From Hydractinia symbiolongicarpus (lineage: Eukaryota; Cnidaria; Hydrozoa; Anthoathecata; Hydractiniidae), in NCBI RefSeq assembly GCF_029227915.1, contig NC_079888.1:6631001-6695000 (forward strand): a DNA stretch of 64,000 bases, read 5' to 3'. The translations under genes were made by a program, and so were the position numbers. The notes below the pieces were generated by a model. That model did no database searches. It was given only the letters and a program-made list of their open reading frames with translations, and had not been told where the DNA came from. Below, piece by piece: positions 24,601 to 39,600 of the stretch; positions within the stretch are counted from its first letter, which is position 1; each line of letters opens with the position of its first letter.

Positions 24601-27600
24601 AGCTTTTTTGTGTAAATATAGACAAAGTAGCGAGCCAGCTGCCATTTTAAACACTCAGATGACGGATACTATTAATTAGTTAAAATTCAGAGTGTTTAAG
24701 TTACAAATGAGATGTCACACAAATTGTAAGGTTATGTACACTACCTCTTGGTTAAATGAGTTTGTATCTGGTCCTGATTCACCTTCATTATCACTTTTCG
24801 TTTTCACATGAACTAGTGTCTCCTCTGAACTCTCCTCTTTAAGCGTTATATCTTGCTCAGATATGTCATCCGTGGTCAAATCTGTGGTTAAATCTTCCAC
24901 CGGTTGGGACGTTTGAAGTTCTTCCGTTTCCACTTCTTGTTGTGTGTCATCAAGCTCAGTAGTATCTTCTCTAGCATTTCTTACCTTTGCTTTTCCATGA
25001 TCAACTTCGAAATAACCGTGGGTTGCAGTCGTTTCAGATGTGTAAACTACTGGTTGATAATAACCATGTATAGCAGATGTTATAGCATGACCAGTATCCA
25101 GTTCAAATAAATCAGTGTGTTTTACCAGGATTGCTGGTACAGGGTACAATGCGACTTCTTCAGTAGTATCGTCAGAGCATTCGCTATCTGATGGATTTTT
25201 AACATCTGAATGATCTGCTGGTGTTATTTCTTCAGAATCTGTTTTCTCATCCGTTTGTTGTATGGCTTGGTATTGCTCACTATCTGCAATTTTTTGTGTG
25301 TTAGAGCGTTCATCTTCTTCTTGTTTAACAACTTCTCCATTTAGTGTTTGTAAATCCTCTTCTACTTTTTCTACTTCTTTCATTACGTCGTCTTTTATTT
25401 TGTTGGTTTCAACATTGCTGCCTTTCATGCCGTATTCTTCCAATTCCTCATTTTCCTGGTTTTCACCCTCTACATCTTTTTGTTTTATTTCGTCGTCTTT
25501 CACTTCGTCAACTGTCTCCACTTTGACGCCGTTTATTTCAACGCCTTTTTCTTCGTTTTCCTTCATTTCATCGATCTCCACAATACTGTCTTCCTCATCG
25601 TTGTCTTTTACTTTAATGTCTTTTAGTTTGTCATTTTCTACGTTTTCGACCTCCCTGATTTTTACTTCGCTCACCACCAAATCATTCTGTTCAATTTCTT
25701 CAGTTTTGGTACCACCATCTGCTGGTGTTGTGCATTTTTCATTAATCTTCTGGATGGATTCTTCTGGGCCATCTTTATCATCCACAGGTATTGGTTCTTT
25801 TCCTTCTTGTTGCAAAGTTTCTTTTCCGTTTTGTTCGACATCTCCTTCCTCTTCCACGGCTTCGGTATCAGCACAATCTTTTTTATCAAGCTCTTCAACT
25901 TCAAAACTGCCTTCAGATTGGGCAACATCTGTAACTTCCCCTCTATTTTCTAATTTTGTCTTTTCTTCAGATAGTTGTATAAATTCTGCACTTTCATCCG
26001 GTTTTGCACTATCTGTGTTCTCTTCGCCAGTATTTGCAAGGCTTTTTTCTCCCTGTCCTGCAGACTCGTGGAGAAGGGATTCATCTCTCAAATCTTCCTC
26101 TAGTGGCACAGCCTCTACAGAATTTTCATCATCCTTACCAGGTGTCAAACATTCTTCTTCTGCCATCGACTGAACAGTTTCATCATTCTTCAGTTCGTCA
26201 TCTATTCTGACTTTATTTGTAAAATCTGCAAATTCACGCTCCGCTTCTGAATCAATAGATTCTACGTCATCCACTTCAGATTGTTCATCAACAGGAGTCT
26301 TAACAACTTCGCTAGCAACAGGGAGTGCTTCAATATTTTCTTTTGTTGATTCAAGTTCCGATATAAAAACCGATAATTCTTCATAATGTTGTTTAACTTC
26401 TTCATTTGCATCTCCCATTGTTACATCTGTTTCTTTACCTGCAATTTCTTCCTCCTTAACCTTCTGCTGGTCAACAATAGTAACAATTTCAATCACTTCT
26501 TCATCACTAATCAAATCTTTCTGCTCAGGTTCGATCAGCCCACTAGGCTCTGTTTCTGCATGATCTGATTTCTTTTCTACAATTATATTTTCCTCAATAA
26601 CAACGGCGGATGTCTCTTCTTTAAGCGTGTGAATATCATCACCTTCTTCTTCTTCATTTGTCTCAACAACATTTACATTTTGTACAGTGTGCGTTCCAGC
26701 AAACACATCTGAGACTTCGCTGATATCAGTAACATCATCACGAATTGATTCACTCCGTAACCTATCTTCACTATCTACACTGGAATGATCATTCAAATGA
26801 TCAAAAAACAATTTCTTGTTCTCGGTAATCGCAACAACCTCGTTATGAGTTAATTGACTGTCTTCTTTTGTAATATCAGTTGAATATTCATGATGTAAGT
26901 CATGCGTTACCCCCTGTTCATCTTCCTTTCCTGCTTCTTTTTCAATTTGATTTCCATCATTCAAGGGGGAATTAATGTCTTCCGGCAACACATGATCGTT
27001 TTTATGTTGCACTTCTGTATTATAAACATCAGTTATCGTTACTTCTAGCGCAGGTGTATCAGCCACAATAATTTTCTCAGCAAAGTTAGGATCGTTTCGT
27101 CGACAAATTATACATTCCTCTTGTTCTTTTTCTCTCGCTTTTTCAGAAATGTATTTGAACAGATTATCAACATGTATATCCAATGCTTCATCGTTTCTGT
27201 ATTCTTGAGCAGGTGTATCTTCCACAATAAATTCTTCAATGAAGCTTGGGTCTTGTCGTTTACAAACTATACAATCATCAGGGATATCAGTATTGAGTTG
27301 TTCAGTGTTTTTACTCTGTACTTTATTCTCTGTGTCAATGTTTTTATCAGATACATCGCCAACTGTTAGATTTTCTTTTTCGTTAACTTGAGTACTGGCT
27401 TTCGAATCGTCCCCAGACACAATATCATCATTGCTAATTTGCAAATGTTCTTTGTTAACGAAATCATCTGTTTTCTCTGGGGTTACTTCTTTTATTTCAC
27501 CTTCATATGATTCTTCAGTGTTCATTGTAATTTCCTCTTGTTCTGTGTTTTGTTCACCGTGCTCGTTGAGCTTCGCTTGTTCTGTGACTTGTTCTACTTT

Positions 27601-30600
27601 ATCATCTTCTTCAAGCTCTGGTGAAGTTGGAGGTGTGTCATTCTGCATCACAAGATATCGCCTACAAGAAACAGAAAAAACTTTCGTTATATCCTTGCTG
27701 TAAACGTGATTTGCAGTTGTGGCGATTATTAATTTATATTTTTTGATTCGATAAACAAACTGATGTGCCAGATACACAGAGCAATCGCGTTTATTCAATT
27801 TTTATTAAACTGGTGATAAATCTACTACAACTATATAAAATTCTAGTTAGAATTACAGCAGGAGTTTTTCTTTGAATAATTAGTACTAAGCGAAAAGAAA
27901 TTAAAGATAAGATCTGTAAAGCAAACTAACACAATAGAAACAAAAGACTTGAAATTTTATGCTGGTCATAATTTTTATATTAAGACTTACATAGTTTATA
28001 CCAACATTAAATATATTTTCACTCTTTAAATGGAAATGGTTATAAAAACCTGTTTGCATATTTCCTGGTAGTAACAGTGTTTTTTTATTACCATTTATTG
28101 AGTTCAATTTTCAATAAATATAGAAATGAAAAGTGAACGTAAATTTAAAAGAATACCAAAAGACATACACGAATTAATAAAGACATGATATTTTTTTGCA
28201 AATTATAACCACTTGTACATAAACTTCATGTTTATTAGCCACTGGACTAACATACCATAATAAAACCAACTTACTTTGATGTAAATACCACACTGGGTTT
28301 TCGTTGTTTCAATTTCGCAAATGCGCGTACAAATTTAATACCACCTTTTTCTAATGAGATGCCATTCACAGGATCGTAAGGCTGAAAAAAACACATAGAT
28401 AAAACGTTTTTTACCGGTCTTTATTACCAGTCTTTGTTACCGGTGTTTGTTACCGGTGTTTGTTACCGGTGTTTGTTACCGGTGTTTGTTACCGGGGTTT
28501 GTTACCGGTGTTTGTTAGATGAATGCTTGTTAGTACAGTTGAGAAAGAGGAATATGTTGCGGCTAAAGAGAGGAAGGTTTAAATATAAAGCTTGTATGTT
28601 GTAAAAAAAATGCTATAAGATTTCTTATTTCAATAACTCGTTTTTCAAACCATACAAATGAGGTTGATGAGGATGGATTAGAACAAAAACAAACAAAGCA
28701 ACCTTGTTTATAACTGTTTTTATTACCTGACGTTCTGGTGCAGCTAACTTACACCGTAATCAGTAGCGCTTTGGATGTCATTTAGTTTACTTTATATGAT
28801 ATAATCTTTGTTACTTCAAGTTGTCTATTTAAAATATTTCTGGAAAATGCGTATTATGATTTTTAAGCAAAGCAAAAATAACTTTGTTTTGTTTTGAACT
28901 ATCATATAGCGAAAGTTGCACTGAAACGTAGTAGGTAACGTTCAGGTAAAATTCATTTAGCGCAAAAAGGTTAATGTGGAAGCAAAAAAAGGAGAAAGGT
29001 TGTGGACATCTTTTTTTTTCGATAGCCATATGTCATATAAAATCAAGTGGTTGTCACAATCAATAGGACGAATAAAAATGATTATGAGTGAACGTAATCT
29101 CATCTTGTAATTGGAGATGGTTTATAAAATCATGTGTTGGAAGCTCAGTCTTATTCTCCAGAGATGATTGGTGAAGTTTTGTCATGAGAGAATGTGTTTC
29201 AAGAATATTGTTTCCAGCATCATATTCAATCTGCTATCTAAACTTACCACAGTTGATGTAGCACCAATTTTTGGTACAGATCCATCAGTTGTGAAATACA
29301 TCTCTGCTTCATCATCTTCGTGCGTCAAAAACACCTTCTGTCCAACATTGACCTAACAAAGTCGTGAATTTCATTATTACTCTGAAATATAATACAAGCT
29401 GAGCATGACAGAAACTTCATGATACGACATGCTCCAATATAGTATCATCTTAACTACACCACTATCATCTACTATGAAGTATACCTTCATAGCATACACC
29501 ACTTGCTTATATACATATGATATAACATCACTGGATTATATTATTGAGATATTAAAAGTAGCAGACATATTATTTCAAAACCAATCAAAAGCTGCTTCTA
29601 TCTAAATTTCATTGTTGTTAGATGAAGGAACAAATGCAAGAAAAAGATAAAAAACATGTTTCACTTACACGTCCGCCATTGGGTACTTCAATAGAAAGTG
29701 TTGGTGGATTAGTTATATCATCTAAAAAAAAGATAAAACGAATTCATTAGTCAAATCTTGACAACAAAATATACTAATTTTGTCTAACGAAAAAACAATC
29801 GATAAAAATCAAGACGGATTAGATTTAAATACAAGCAAGATATTTGCCTGTAACAAATTTAAATAACAAAACTCTCCAAGTTCTTTATTTAGGATAAAAT
29901 CTAACATACATAAGAATGACCTACCATATTCAGCTACATGGACAACACATTCCCACTTGTTTGTTTCAGATTCAGCTTCAACAATGTATGTGTCAGCATA
30001 ATAGAAGTAAAATACACGACCACAGTTTGGTAAGAAGTGATTTTCAATGTCCACGTTCTAAGGTAGAACGTTTATGTTAAAAATATACAAACAAAAAAAC
30101 AACAAATAATAAATAAATAAACAAATAAAAAATATAAAAACAAACCAACAGGCAAACAAAGAAAATCTTTAAAAGTTAGGACATGTTTAAAGTGTGCTTA
30201 CCTGACCATCAGAAATTCTTGTGACATTCCATTTCCAGTTGTCTGGTTTAGAGAACGCATACGTAAACAAAACTTCCTTGCCCTGGGTAAACAAATAAAT
30301 TAATCAATTAATTAATCAATCAACCAAACAAAGAAGAACATAGGTTGATATCCTTAAAATGTAAGAATAAAAAAAGTAAAAGATGCAGGTTTCTTTTCCT
30401 TAGATTAGTTTTAAATAAATAGATCAATAAATAAATCAAATAAATAGAGAATCTGTTTTTCAACTTACTCTTGAGATATGTATGCTAGCTTGTTGATAAT
30501 CTTTCACATTGTTATTCAGTGAATAGATGTAGTCATCAACGGTTGTGTCTACTAACACTGTACTCCATACCCCATCAGAGACGTGTGAAGGTTTGTCCTA

Positions 30601-33600
30601 AAGTAATAAGCATTTGGAGGCAATGAAATTTACTTAACAGGTTCTATAATTGAATTGAAGGAGGAATCAGTAAAGGCAACGCGTACCAGTTTGGCGTTTG
30701 GAACAGAAGCGCATGTAAAATGTGAAGCACCTTGATGAACAAAACGTCGACCATGTGCACGTCTGAAGTAAGAAAAATAAAGGTTTTAGGTTGTGTTTTA
30801 AATCGAGAAAAAAATATAAATAGTGAATTTATAGTTAAATAAAATAGTTTTGTAGCTCACCTTAAGGAAAAATTCAGTTCGTCATCACTTTCCAAGGGAA
30901 TGTTTTCGTCAAATGGTGAAAGTGCACTGGCCGTTCCTTTCGGCCACATCCAGCAAACAATGTCATTCACTGACACTATGACAGGATCTGGAACAACCCT
31001 CTTTGATGTCACTTGTAACTTTTTAACCTGAACGTAAGTTAGCAACAGCGTTTTCAATAAAAAAATTAGGTTTATTGTTACAATTTTCGTCATTTGTGAA
31101 GCCCTTAAGCTAAGGTTAGGCACCTAGTCTGACTTTTAGACATTTTTGTTTTAAGGTATGGTAGACACCTTGATAAGAACAGTTCTTAAACCTCAATCTT
31201 AGGTATGACATAAGCATTGGTACATAGTGAACTGCTACAGATGTAAATGTTGTAAATTAATTTGGTATATATTTTACCTGAACACCTGGCTTTACCACTA
31301 TCGAAGCTACCCCACTTGTTAAAGGACCAACACTAAGAAAAGCAAATGTTGTATTGTTTTAATGCTTTGTGGTTAAATGTTAACTATTTACTTCTTCTAA
31401 TTTTTTATAACATTTAACTTAAGTCTTAAAGCTGTTTATTGCATTAATATGTATATCGCTATTTTTATTTAGAAATAGACAAGTTACCTTTGAAACTCAT
31501 AAGTACCAAGTTCTGTAAACTGATACATGAAAGCACCTGTTGATAATTGCTCTGGACAGTCGATCAATGGACACAATTTATTTCCTGCGTGTGATAATCC
31601 AACCTGAAATAAAAATATACAAACATAATGAAGACTATACTAATAACCACGATCTACGTTAGTTGAACTTTAATAGTGCATAAGTTGTCCTAGCATACAT
31701 GAGAACTTGCGCAAAGAATTACTTAAATATAAAATACATTGCATTCTTCTTGCATTGAATAAACTTTGACGTAGATATTGATACAAAGTGCCCGTAGAAA
31801 ACTTATTTTTCCTGTAGAGTCCCTGATAATAATTTATAAAATTTCTACTATCTAAAGATTCATAAACGTTACAAGGTATTACCATAATGTTTTTAATAAT
31901 AAAAATCGTTCGGATTTATCAGACTGAAACATAAGTCCTACCTGCAATACTTTTCGCACAGTTTGTGTGTTGTTCCATCTCCACCATACAACATCTCCTT
32001 TACAAATCTTCATCGCAGATGTTACAAAACCATCATCGCGTACCTTGATTTCATGATGCTAAATAAAAAAATGGATATCATTTGAGGAGGAGTTTATCCC
32101 CATCTTTGCATGTTGGATAATTGGTAGTATTTTGGGATTATTTTTAGTGTTTTTCTATTTTATGTTGCACTCAGCTGTTACCAAGTAGGAAAATAAATGT
32201 TAAAGAACTTATACTGTCATTATTTTTAAGAGAAGTACTTTTATTACATTAAGCATATAGCAGTCATAAATTCATAGTCATAAATAGAAGAGATATAGGA
32301 CCAACAAAACAACCAACAACATGCATCATAAAAGAAGCTGAGCTGACTGACAACAGGCCTAAGATCTTTTAAAGTATTTAACAGCAAGCATGTACCTTTA
32401 CAGTGGGTTGTGTGATCAAACAACACCATTTCTCATTTTCAACATCACTGCAAAGTGAAGCAGTAAATGTTTGCAAGCCACATCGTGATAATACGGTAGA
32501 GTACACGCCAACTGCACGCAACACGCTTGTAAATGTTTCCTCAGATTCTGTACAACAATCTAAACAAGAGAAATGTTCGTAAAGCAGGATTTGGATTATC
32601 ATAAAAAACATACACAGACGTATAGTTTAAATTTTCACTTTTTTTTTGACCGCTAACTTTGCTACAATTAAGAATCGAGTATTTGTTGGTTTTTGAAATG
32701 ATAATCACCCTTGAGTAATCACCGGTTAAAAATATTTGTTAGAGCCAGTGGTAATAATTAAAAACATCTTAACAAATATAATTATACCCCGCATTGGTGT
32801 CACAGATTTCGTACCCAATTCATCATTTTCTTTTAGCTAAAGTGGTAAAGACGTTGTGAATGTTTAGTTTGATTATTATAAACAGTTCAAAATAAAAATT
32901 AATTGCACCATGATATTTCTCCTGTAAAATCATTTCTGCCAGCTAAAAAAATATCTTTAATAGCCTTCAACTTTTCCAAACCAAGAATTTTTATCAAAAA
33001 ACTTTAATAATGCAAACTATATCATTAAGACCTAACCTGTAACAATGCAAAGTCTTCTTTCATATCTGCATCTCGCCAAACCCACCAAATACGATCGCCT
33101 TCACTAACAGAACCAAGGGCTAGACAAAAACAGAAAATATTTAAATACGTTTCATGTCCATAGCAGAAGCTTTGTGGAAAAGTTACCTCTACTTTTACAC
33201 ATTCACAAAAGACATTTAGATTAACCAGTCTTAGAAAATCTCGACAATGCTCTTTAATAAATCTAGTATCTTTTAAATCTAGTAGCTTTTATTTAACATT
33301 CACCTTTGTTAGGACATCATTCTTGGTAGCAAGGTAAAAACAGAAAGAAAAACTGCTCACAAAACAACAAACCTGGTGAAAACTCGTCTTTCTTGATTCG
33401 TACAACATGCTGCTTTGGTGCTTCTTTGCATATAATCACACATTTCATTTCAGGTCTTGTTTGATCATAAATTTCATAAACACCAGTTTTAACAAATGTG
33501 TGCGCGAGTAAACCAGCTTTCCTGGAAAATAAAAAATACTAGCATTAGCTCAATTCTCAGACAGCAGTTCTCTGCAAGACAAAAACAAAAACACTAGGAA

Positions 33601-36600
33601 GAGTTAGAAACCATAATGCTCCACAGAAAGCAGAAAAACTTACTTAAATAAGAGAAGTTTAAGAAATTAAAAGATGGAAGTACAAATACTAAATATGTTG
33701 TTACCGTGGTTGGTAGGAATCTTTGTAAGGCAATATATCATCCTATACAAAAAGATACACGTATTTATTACTCGTCAAATTTAAACAATAACTACAAAGA
33801 ACTCAAGCTAGTCGATTAGGATGCAATGTCGCGTGTTGGTATTTTAGAACCAACTGAAATGTACATCACTTATACAACAAGAAGCTGTTTTTATATGTTA
33901 CACTGCACATACAATCCCCAACATATTGTTCTAATTTATGAAAGAGACATATTCGATCTCACTTTATCATAAGCACATCATAGCATACCTGTTGAGCATC
34001 GTCCAGTTTACAAATTTGTCGAATGCCAATCGAATGTGGAAGAGTGGAAGAAGACTAAATCAAAATAAAATATGCAATTTCGCTACTATATTGTATTATG
34101 GTAATATAGTATTCTTGTTCCAAAGACTTTTAAAGAAATTGTCACTACGGAAAATGTCACAAAAAATATATATAGTTTCCTAGCGGCTCTACTTGTGGAT
34201 GACTCCATCAGTGCTGAAATAAGTGAAAGTGTTAATAGGCTCTCCACATATTAAATGGGCTTTGTGTCTGTTACCAAATTTGGAATTAGGAGCCCATTTC
34301 ATAATTTTAAGGTTTAATTTGAAAAAATATCCATTATTACTAAATTATCTATAGTTTATAACCATGTCTGGATATACACCAACCTTGCTTGGTCTCCAAT
34401 GTATCCACACCAAATCACCTGAAGTGACTTCCAACATTTTTCTTGTGAATCCATCATTCTTCACATTAACAATATGTTCCCTAAATACAGATAGTATCGT
34501 ATATGTATAATTTAAATGATGCATCCATAACAAAGGAGCTAGAGATGGTACTAAACAAGGTTAAAAAACAGAACAGAAGAAGGGCATATTTTTGTTTTCG
34601 TATCGTCTTAAACCTGTCCTATCTTTTCCAGTTTATACCGGAAAAAAATGAACAACTTGAATCTGCTCTTGTTCCAAGAAATTTTGGAAACAAATGAAGT
34701 AAGTGAAAAAAGACAAAAAAATCTAGACTTTAAGAAGGTACAATGCTTTTCATTGAAAAAGAATTATATTTTTGGTTTTTTTAGTAATTTTTAGTAATTA
34801 AATACAGTTTTTTCCTCTTTCAATATTCTTAGAGTAACGCAGATAGAAGATTGCCAATACATACCAATCCCAACCATGTCTGAGAGACATCAACTCATAC
34901 CTGTTTTTCTCAAGCACTTGAACGACGCAAAATGCCCTGCTATCATTGTACGATTGCGTAGCAAAGAAGTAAATACCAGGTGTGCTGAAAGTACACAAAA
35001 AATTAATAAAGATATATAAAGAAATATTGCAAACAAAGTTAAAGCAAATAATCAGCTAGAACTTCGATCTTGTCCAAACCATAATATAAATACTTACTCA
35101 AATGTTCGAAAGTAATTTCCTGTGTAGCGAGAATTTTCACGATTTTCTAATGTTACATATCCACCATGTTCTAAGCAGTATCTGTAAGGAAGGAAAAAGT
35201 TTAACTCAAAGAATAATGAAGACAACATGTTTGCCAGGACATAAGAAAAGCAAGTAAAAGCAGTATCAGAATATCTTTAATTAAGGAATAAATGAAAGAA
35301 TCACGGAAAAAAGAAAGTATACATAGCAAATCTACCTCCTTTCAACAATATTGTGTGCTTCTTCACAATTTTTCCAACTCCAACGAACTGTATCTCCTTT
35401 ATACAATTTTATAACAGCAACACTAAATCCATCATCAGTCACCTAACAAATCAAAACAAAACTGAATAAGACGAACTGCACTCTCATATATATATATTTT
35501 GGGACCATTGTATTTTTTATACGGACCCTGATAACAAATGCAATACAAAATAGAAAGAAAAATTTTGCTGTTTAGTCTACCTTTACACAAAAAAATTGTT
35601 ATAATATTCTGTTCAGATTCAAAAATAACAAAATAAAAAAGCTAAGGATACCTTGACATCCATGACAGGTTTTGTTTTCACTGTTATTTTCACTGGACGA
35701 TGATTGCCACTAAAGATAAAAATAAATAAATTGCAAAAAAACAACAAAATTGCAGTAAGTTAGTATAGCTGTTTCACTGGACGATAATTGCAACTAAATG
35801 TAAACAAAAAAAAATACGAAAAAATTGCAGTAAGTTAGTATACACAACAAAAGAGACATCGTGATAAAAAATTACGCCTATCTTACAATTTAAAGTGGTA
35901 TTCACGAGCAAGATTAAATTCTTGGGTCCAGGCTCCGAGTGTAGCAAAGGCATCATCACTGACAAAGCCACCATCAACAGGAAGAACAGACTCACTGCTG
36001 CGATATACCTAGTAATAGAAAGTAGTTACATTTTACTGTTTATTTATTATTGAAATTATTATTATTAACATTATTTACCCAGGATTCGATTCCTGTTGGT
36101 ACTGCTATTAACAAGGGTCCTGCAAAGGGGGTCCTAGTGCATTTAAAGCTACCATTTGATCTAAGAAAGTCGTGCAAGCATAGCAATCGCTTAACTAGAC
36201 AACTGCCTAAAATATCAATCCTATTCTCATGCTGAGCGCTAAGCTAATAGGATCGATTCATACTTTTATAGTCTCTGGCATGACTCGGCCCGGGTTTAAA
36301 CACAAGACATCTACCACAAGGCTACTCGGTAAAAAAAAAAAAAATGTGACAAACTAAAAACAGTAAAGAAGCATTTTCCAGGGGAGTTAACAAAGGACCT
36401 CAAAAAAGATCAGAAAAAAGTGATAGAAAGCAGTGAAGCAAACGTCAGAAGGCATTAAACATATTTAGAAATACGTCTCAATATTTTCACGAGTACTTTG
36501 ACAACATTACCTGTTGAACTTTCTTCTCTTGTGTGTTTTCTTCTGATGTTTCAAGTTTGAATGTAATGGCTTCACCTTCGAAAATCACCAAACGATCAGG

Positions 36601-39600
36601 AACGAATTTCGTGTCTGTTATTTTTACAAAACGACCACTGATCTTCATTTTAAATCCCTCTTTCTGTGAATGATAAAATAATATTATTATTACTATTTAT
36701 TTTGTAAAATAAAACAAGAAAAAAGAAAGTTTTAAATCAAAAAGTGGATTAAAATTTCATACAATAGAAATAACATTTTTTATAATTTGACAATTTTGAC
36801 ATTAATGAACCAATACTTTTCAAATGCAGCAACATCTTAATTATTTGCAGAACTAATGAATTAGTTGGATAACAACGGTTGTCAGAAGCCCAAAAAAGAT
36901 TTAAAAAAGTATTAACAGAGTAACTTACAAATTTTTTATCAATGGTATATTTTTGTGGTTGACGATCAGTAATGATGGGGGATGCCGGCATGGTTGCGAC
37001 TGAAGCTCTTGAATGAGTGTTGAAATCTTCTGATGGTAGTCTTTGATGGCGAGTGTCTTCCACATCCTGTGTGATAGAATCTTTATCTGTATGAATATTG
37101 TACGGCTTCAAAGAAGCTCGTCGATCGTCTTCACTATAATCTTTGTTGCTCATGTCCACAGACTTTAACCCAGAATAACGCCCTATTTGTTGGTCTTGAT
37201 AGCCTAAAGGTTTATAGTGTTCCTTTGTTGGTTGAGTTTGTCTCAGTGAGGATTTAAAATCATCTGGTGGTAACCTTTGATATCGGATGATACCTTCAGC
37301 TTCTGAATACGAGGTATCAGTGTAGGAGACTTCATCATCAAAAACTCCATCGTTGGGTGTTTGTAAGAAATTAATTCTACTGCTTCCTCTAAACTCATCT
37401 GGGTGTATACGTTGATATGCTATAACACCCTCCTCGTCACTTGGTGGAACTGATGTATCAGTAAAGGATCCTGCAGATGTTTCTCCTTGAACACTCTGCG
37501 TAGGAGTTCGTAACTGCTGTGTGTCTTTAAAATTATCTGGAGGAAGTTTTGGGTACAAATGCTCATCATCGCTTGTGTTGTTGACTGAATCAGAATACGA
37601 AGTATCTTTTGGGAGGACATCACTGTCTGATTCAATGTTGGTAGATTGCAATGTATTTAGATTTAAACTATGATTAACATCAGACGACAACTCTTGAGAA
37701 GGATGTGAATCAGTCTGTTGTGATTCTTCAGTATCAAATTTCATGGACTTCAACGAAGCGACACGATCTTTTGGATTATTTTCTTTATTGAAAACATACG
37801 CTTTAGTAACTGGTCCATCTGATGCGTCTTTTAACGTGATGTGAGTTTTTATCTCACTCTCATCACTATCTGGTGAATCGCAGAATCTCTCAGAAAACTT
37901 ACGTGAAACTAGAGAACTGTGTCGGCTCAATTGACTGACACGTTTCTCTTCCTCTTCGTCACCACCATCATCATTAAAACCTTCATTTTCTCCTAATGGT
38001 CTCACTTCGCTAGGTTTTCTCTGCGTGATATTTGTTTCAGGAGGATCTTGTTCTTGGTTTATAAAAGTTGTGTCTTCTATTGTTTCATCAACAATTCCAG
38101 AATCTACCAAAGCGCTATTTGAACTAATTTTACCTTTCTCTGCATAGTCAGAGTTGTTCAGCTCGCGTACTTCTGCAATGTCAGTTGTTCCATCCACACC
38201 ACCATTGCTGCTGTGTAGACCATCTTTCTGTTGCATTGTTTCAGCTCTATTCCTTGGAAAAATAGGTTTTGGCGTTGACTGAGCAATAGGAAATGTATTT
38301 CTTCGGATTAATGAGTTCTCACTTTTACTACGAACTGAATTAACATGGATAGGGGGACTACCCGCACTGTTCTCTGTGTTTACGTTATCAACATCTTCTA
38401 CTGAGTTTTCAGCTCGTATTTTATCCAAAGTCTTTGCTGACAATGGTCGATCAGGATGTTCTACCATTGCCTCAGCTCGTATACTTTCCAAAGTTTTAGC
38501 TGATAAGGGTCGCTCACCATTTGATACATTTTGCTTAGAATGCTGCACAAAAACCTCAGATTGAATTTTCTCCATCGTATTAGGTGAAATTGACAGGTCA
38601 GGGTGACTCATTAAGGCTTGTGACCTTATTTGTTCTAATGTTTTTGCAGATAAGGGTCGATCAGATCCAATTGGACCATTCTCATCCTTCTTTTCAGTTT
38701 CTGTTGATTGTGCGTCACTGTTGCTTGAATATTCATTTTCCACATTTTCAACTTCTGTAATAACATCACTTTCATGATTTTCACGCTCAGAAGGTTTAGC
38801 ATCATTCGTCGTATCTTTATCTGTAGATGTTGTAAATCCTTCTTCTTTGCCAGATTTTGAAATCTCTTCATCAGCATCAATTATTTGTTTTTTAGCTGCT
38901 TGTACAGCTTCATTAAGATGATCAAATGCTCGAGTTATTACACTTTCTCTGGTCTCTAATGGAATTCGTTCTTCAGTCACCACACTAGCTTTTGCAGTTT
39001 TTGGCTTTTCTTCAAGACTTTCAAAACAACGATTCACAACACTCTCCCTCGCTTGCAATGGCAATTTTTCTTCCTGGATTATGCTGGGTTTAGAAACTCT
39101 AACAGACTTATTCATTGCAGGTTCCTCGCTTTCAAGATTTTCAAATGCAGCATTTAATACGTTCTCTGTGACTCGTAATGGTAAACGCTCCTCTTGAATG
39201 ACACTTGTTTTTGTTGAATAGCTCCCAGTGCTTTGTCGTTCAAGTTTCTCAAAGGCACGATCTAACACACTGTCTCTTATATGTAGAGGCAATCGTTCAT
39301 TTTGAATTACATTCACTTTATCATCCCTGTTAACCTCTTTATTTTCACTAACCACATCATTGTCCTCAGGAACATGATCTTCTTCAACAAGTGAAGATTG
39401 GCTGTCTTCCTTCACAAAAGCAGGACTCGCTGAAACAACATTGGGATCTATTTGATACACAGAGTCGTGTGTTTCGTCTGAACTATTAAGAGGTTTGCTT
39501 GCTTCATGTAATTCAGGATGATTCTCTTCTGCTAACTGATCATGATTTTGATTTTCTGGAGCAATATTTTCTTCACTAATGCTAATTGTGTCTTTTTTCT

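Noticed and set aside
24546-24609. functional tRNA gene
   Set aside because: The A and B boxes are good, but no 7-bp acceptor stem can be formed and the anticodon stem pairs poorly.
25262-26173. 303-codon plus-strand Ser-rich open frame
   Set aside because: Antisense shadow of the acidic exon 53, where GAA/GAG-rich codons read as TTC/CTC on the other strand.
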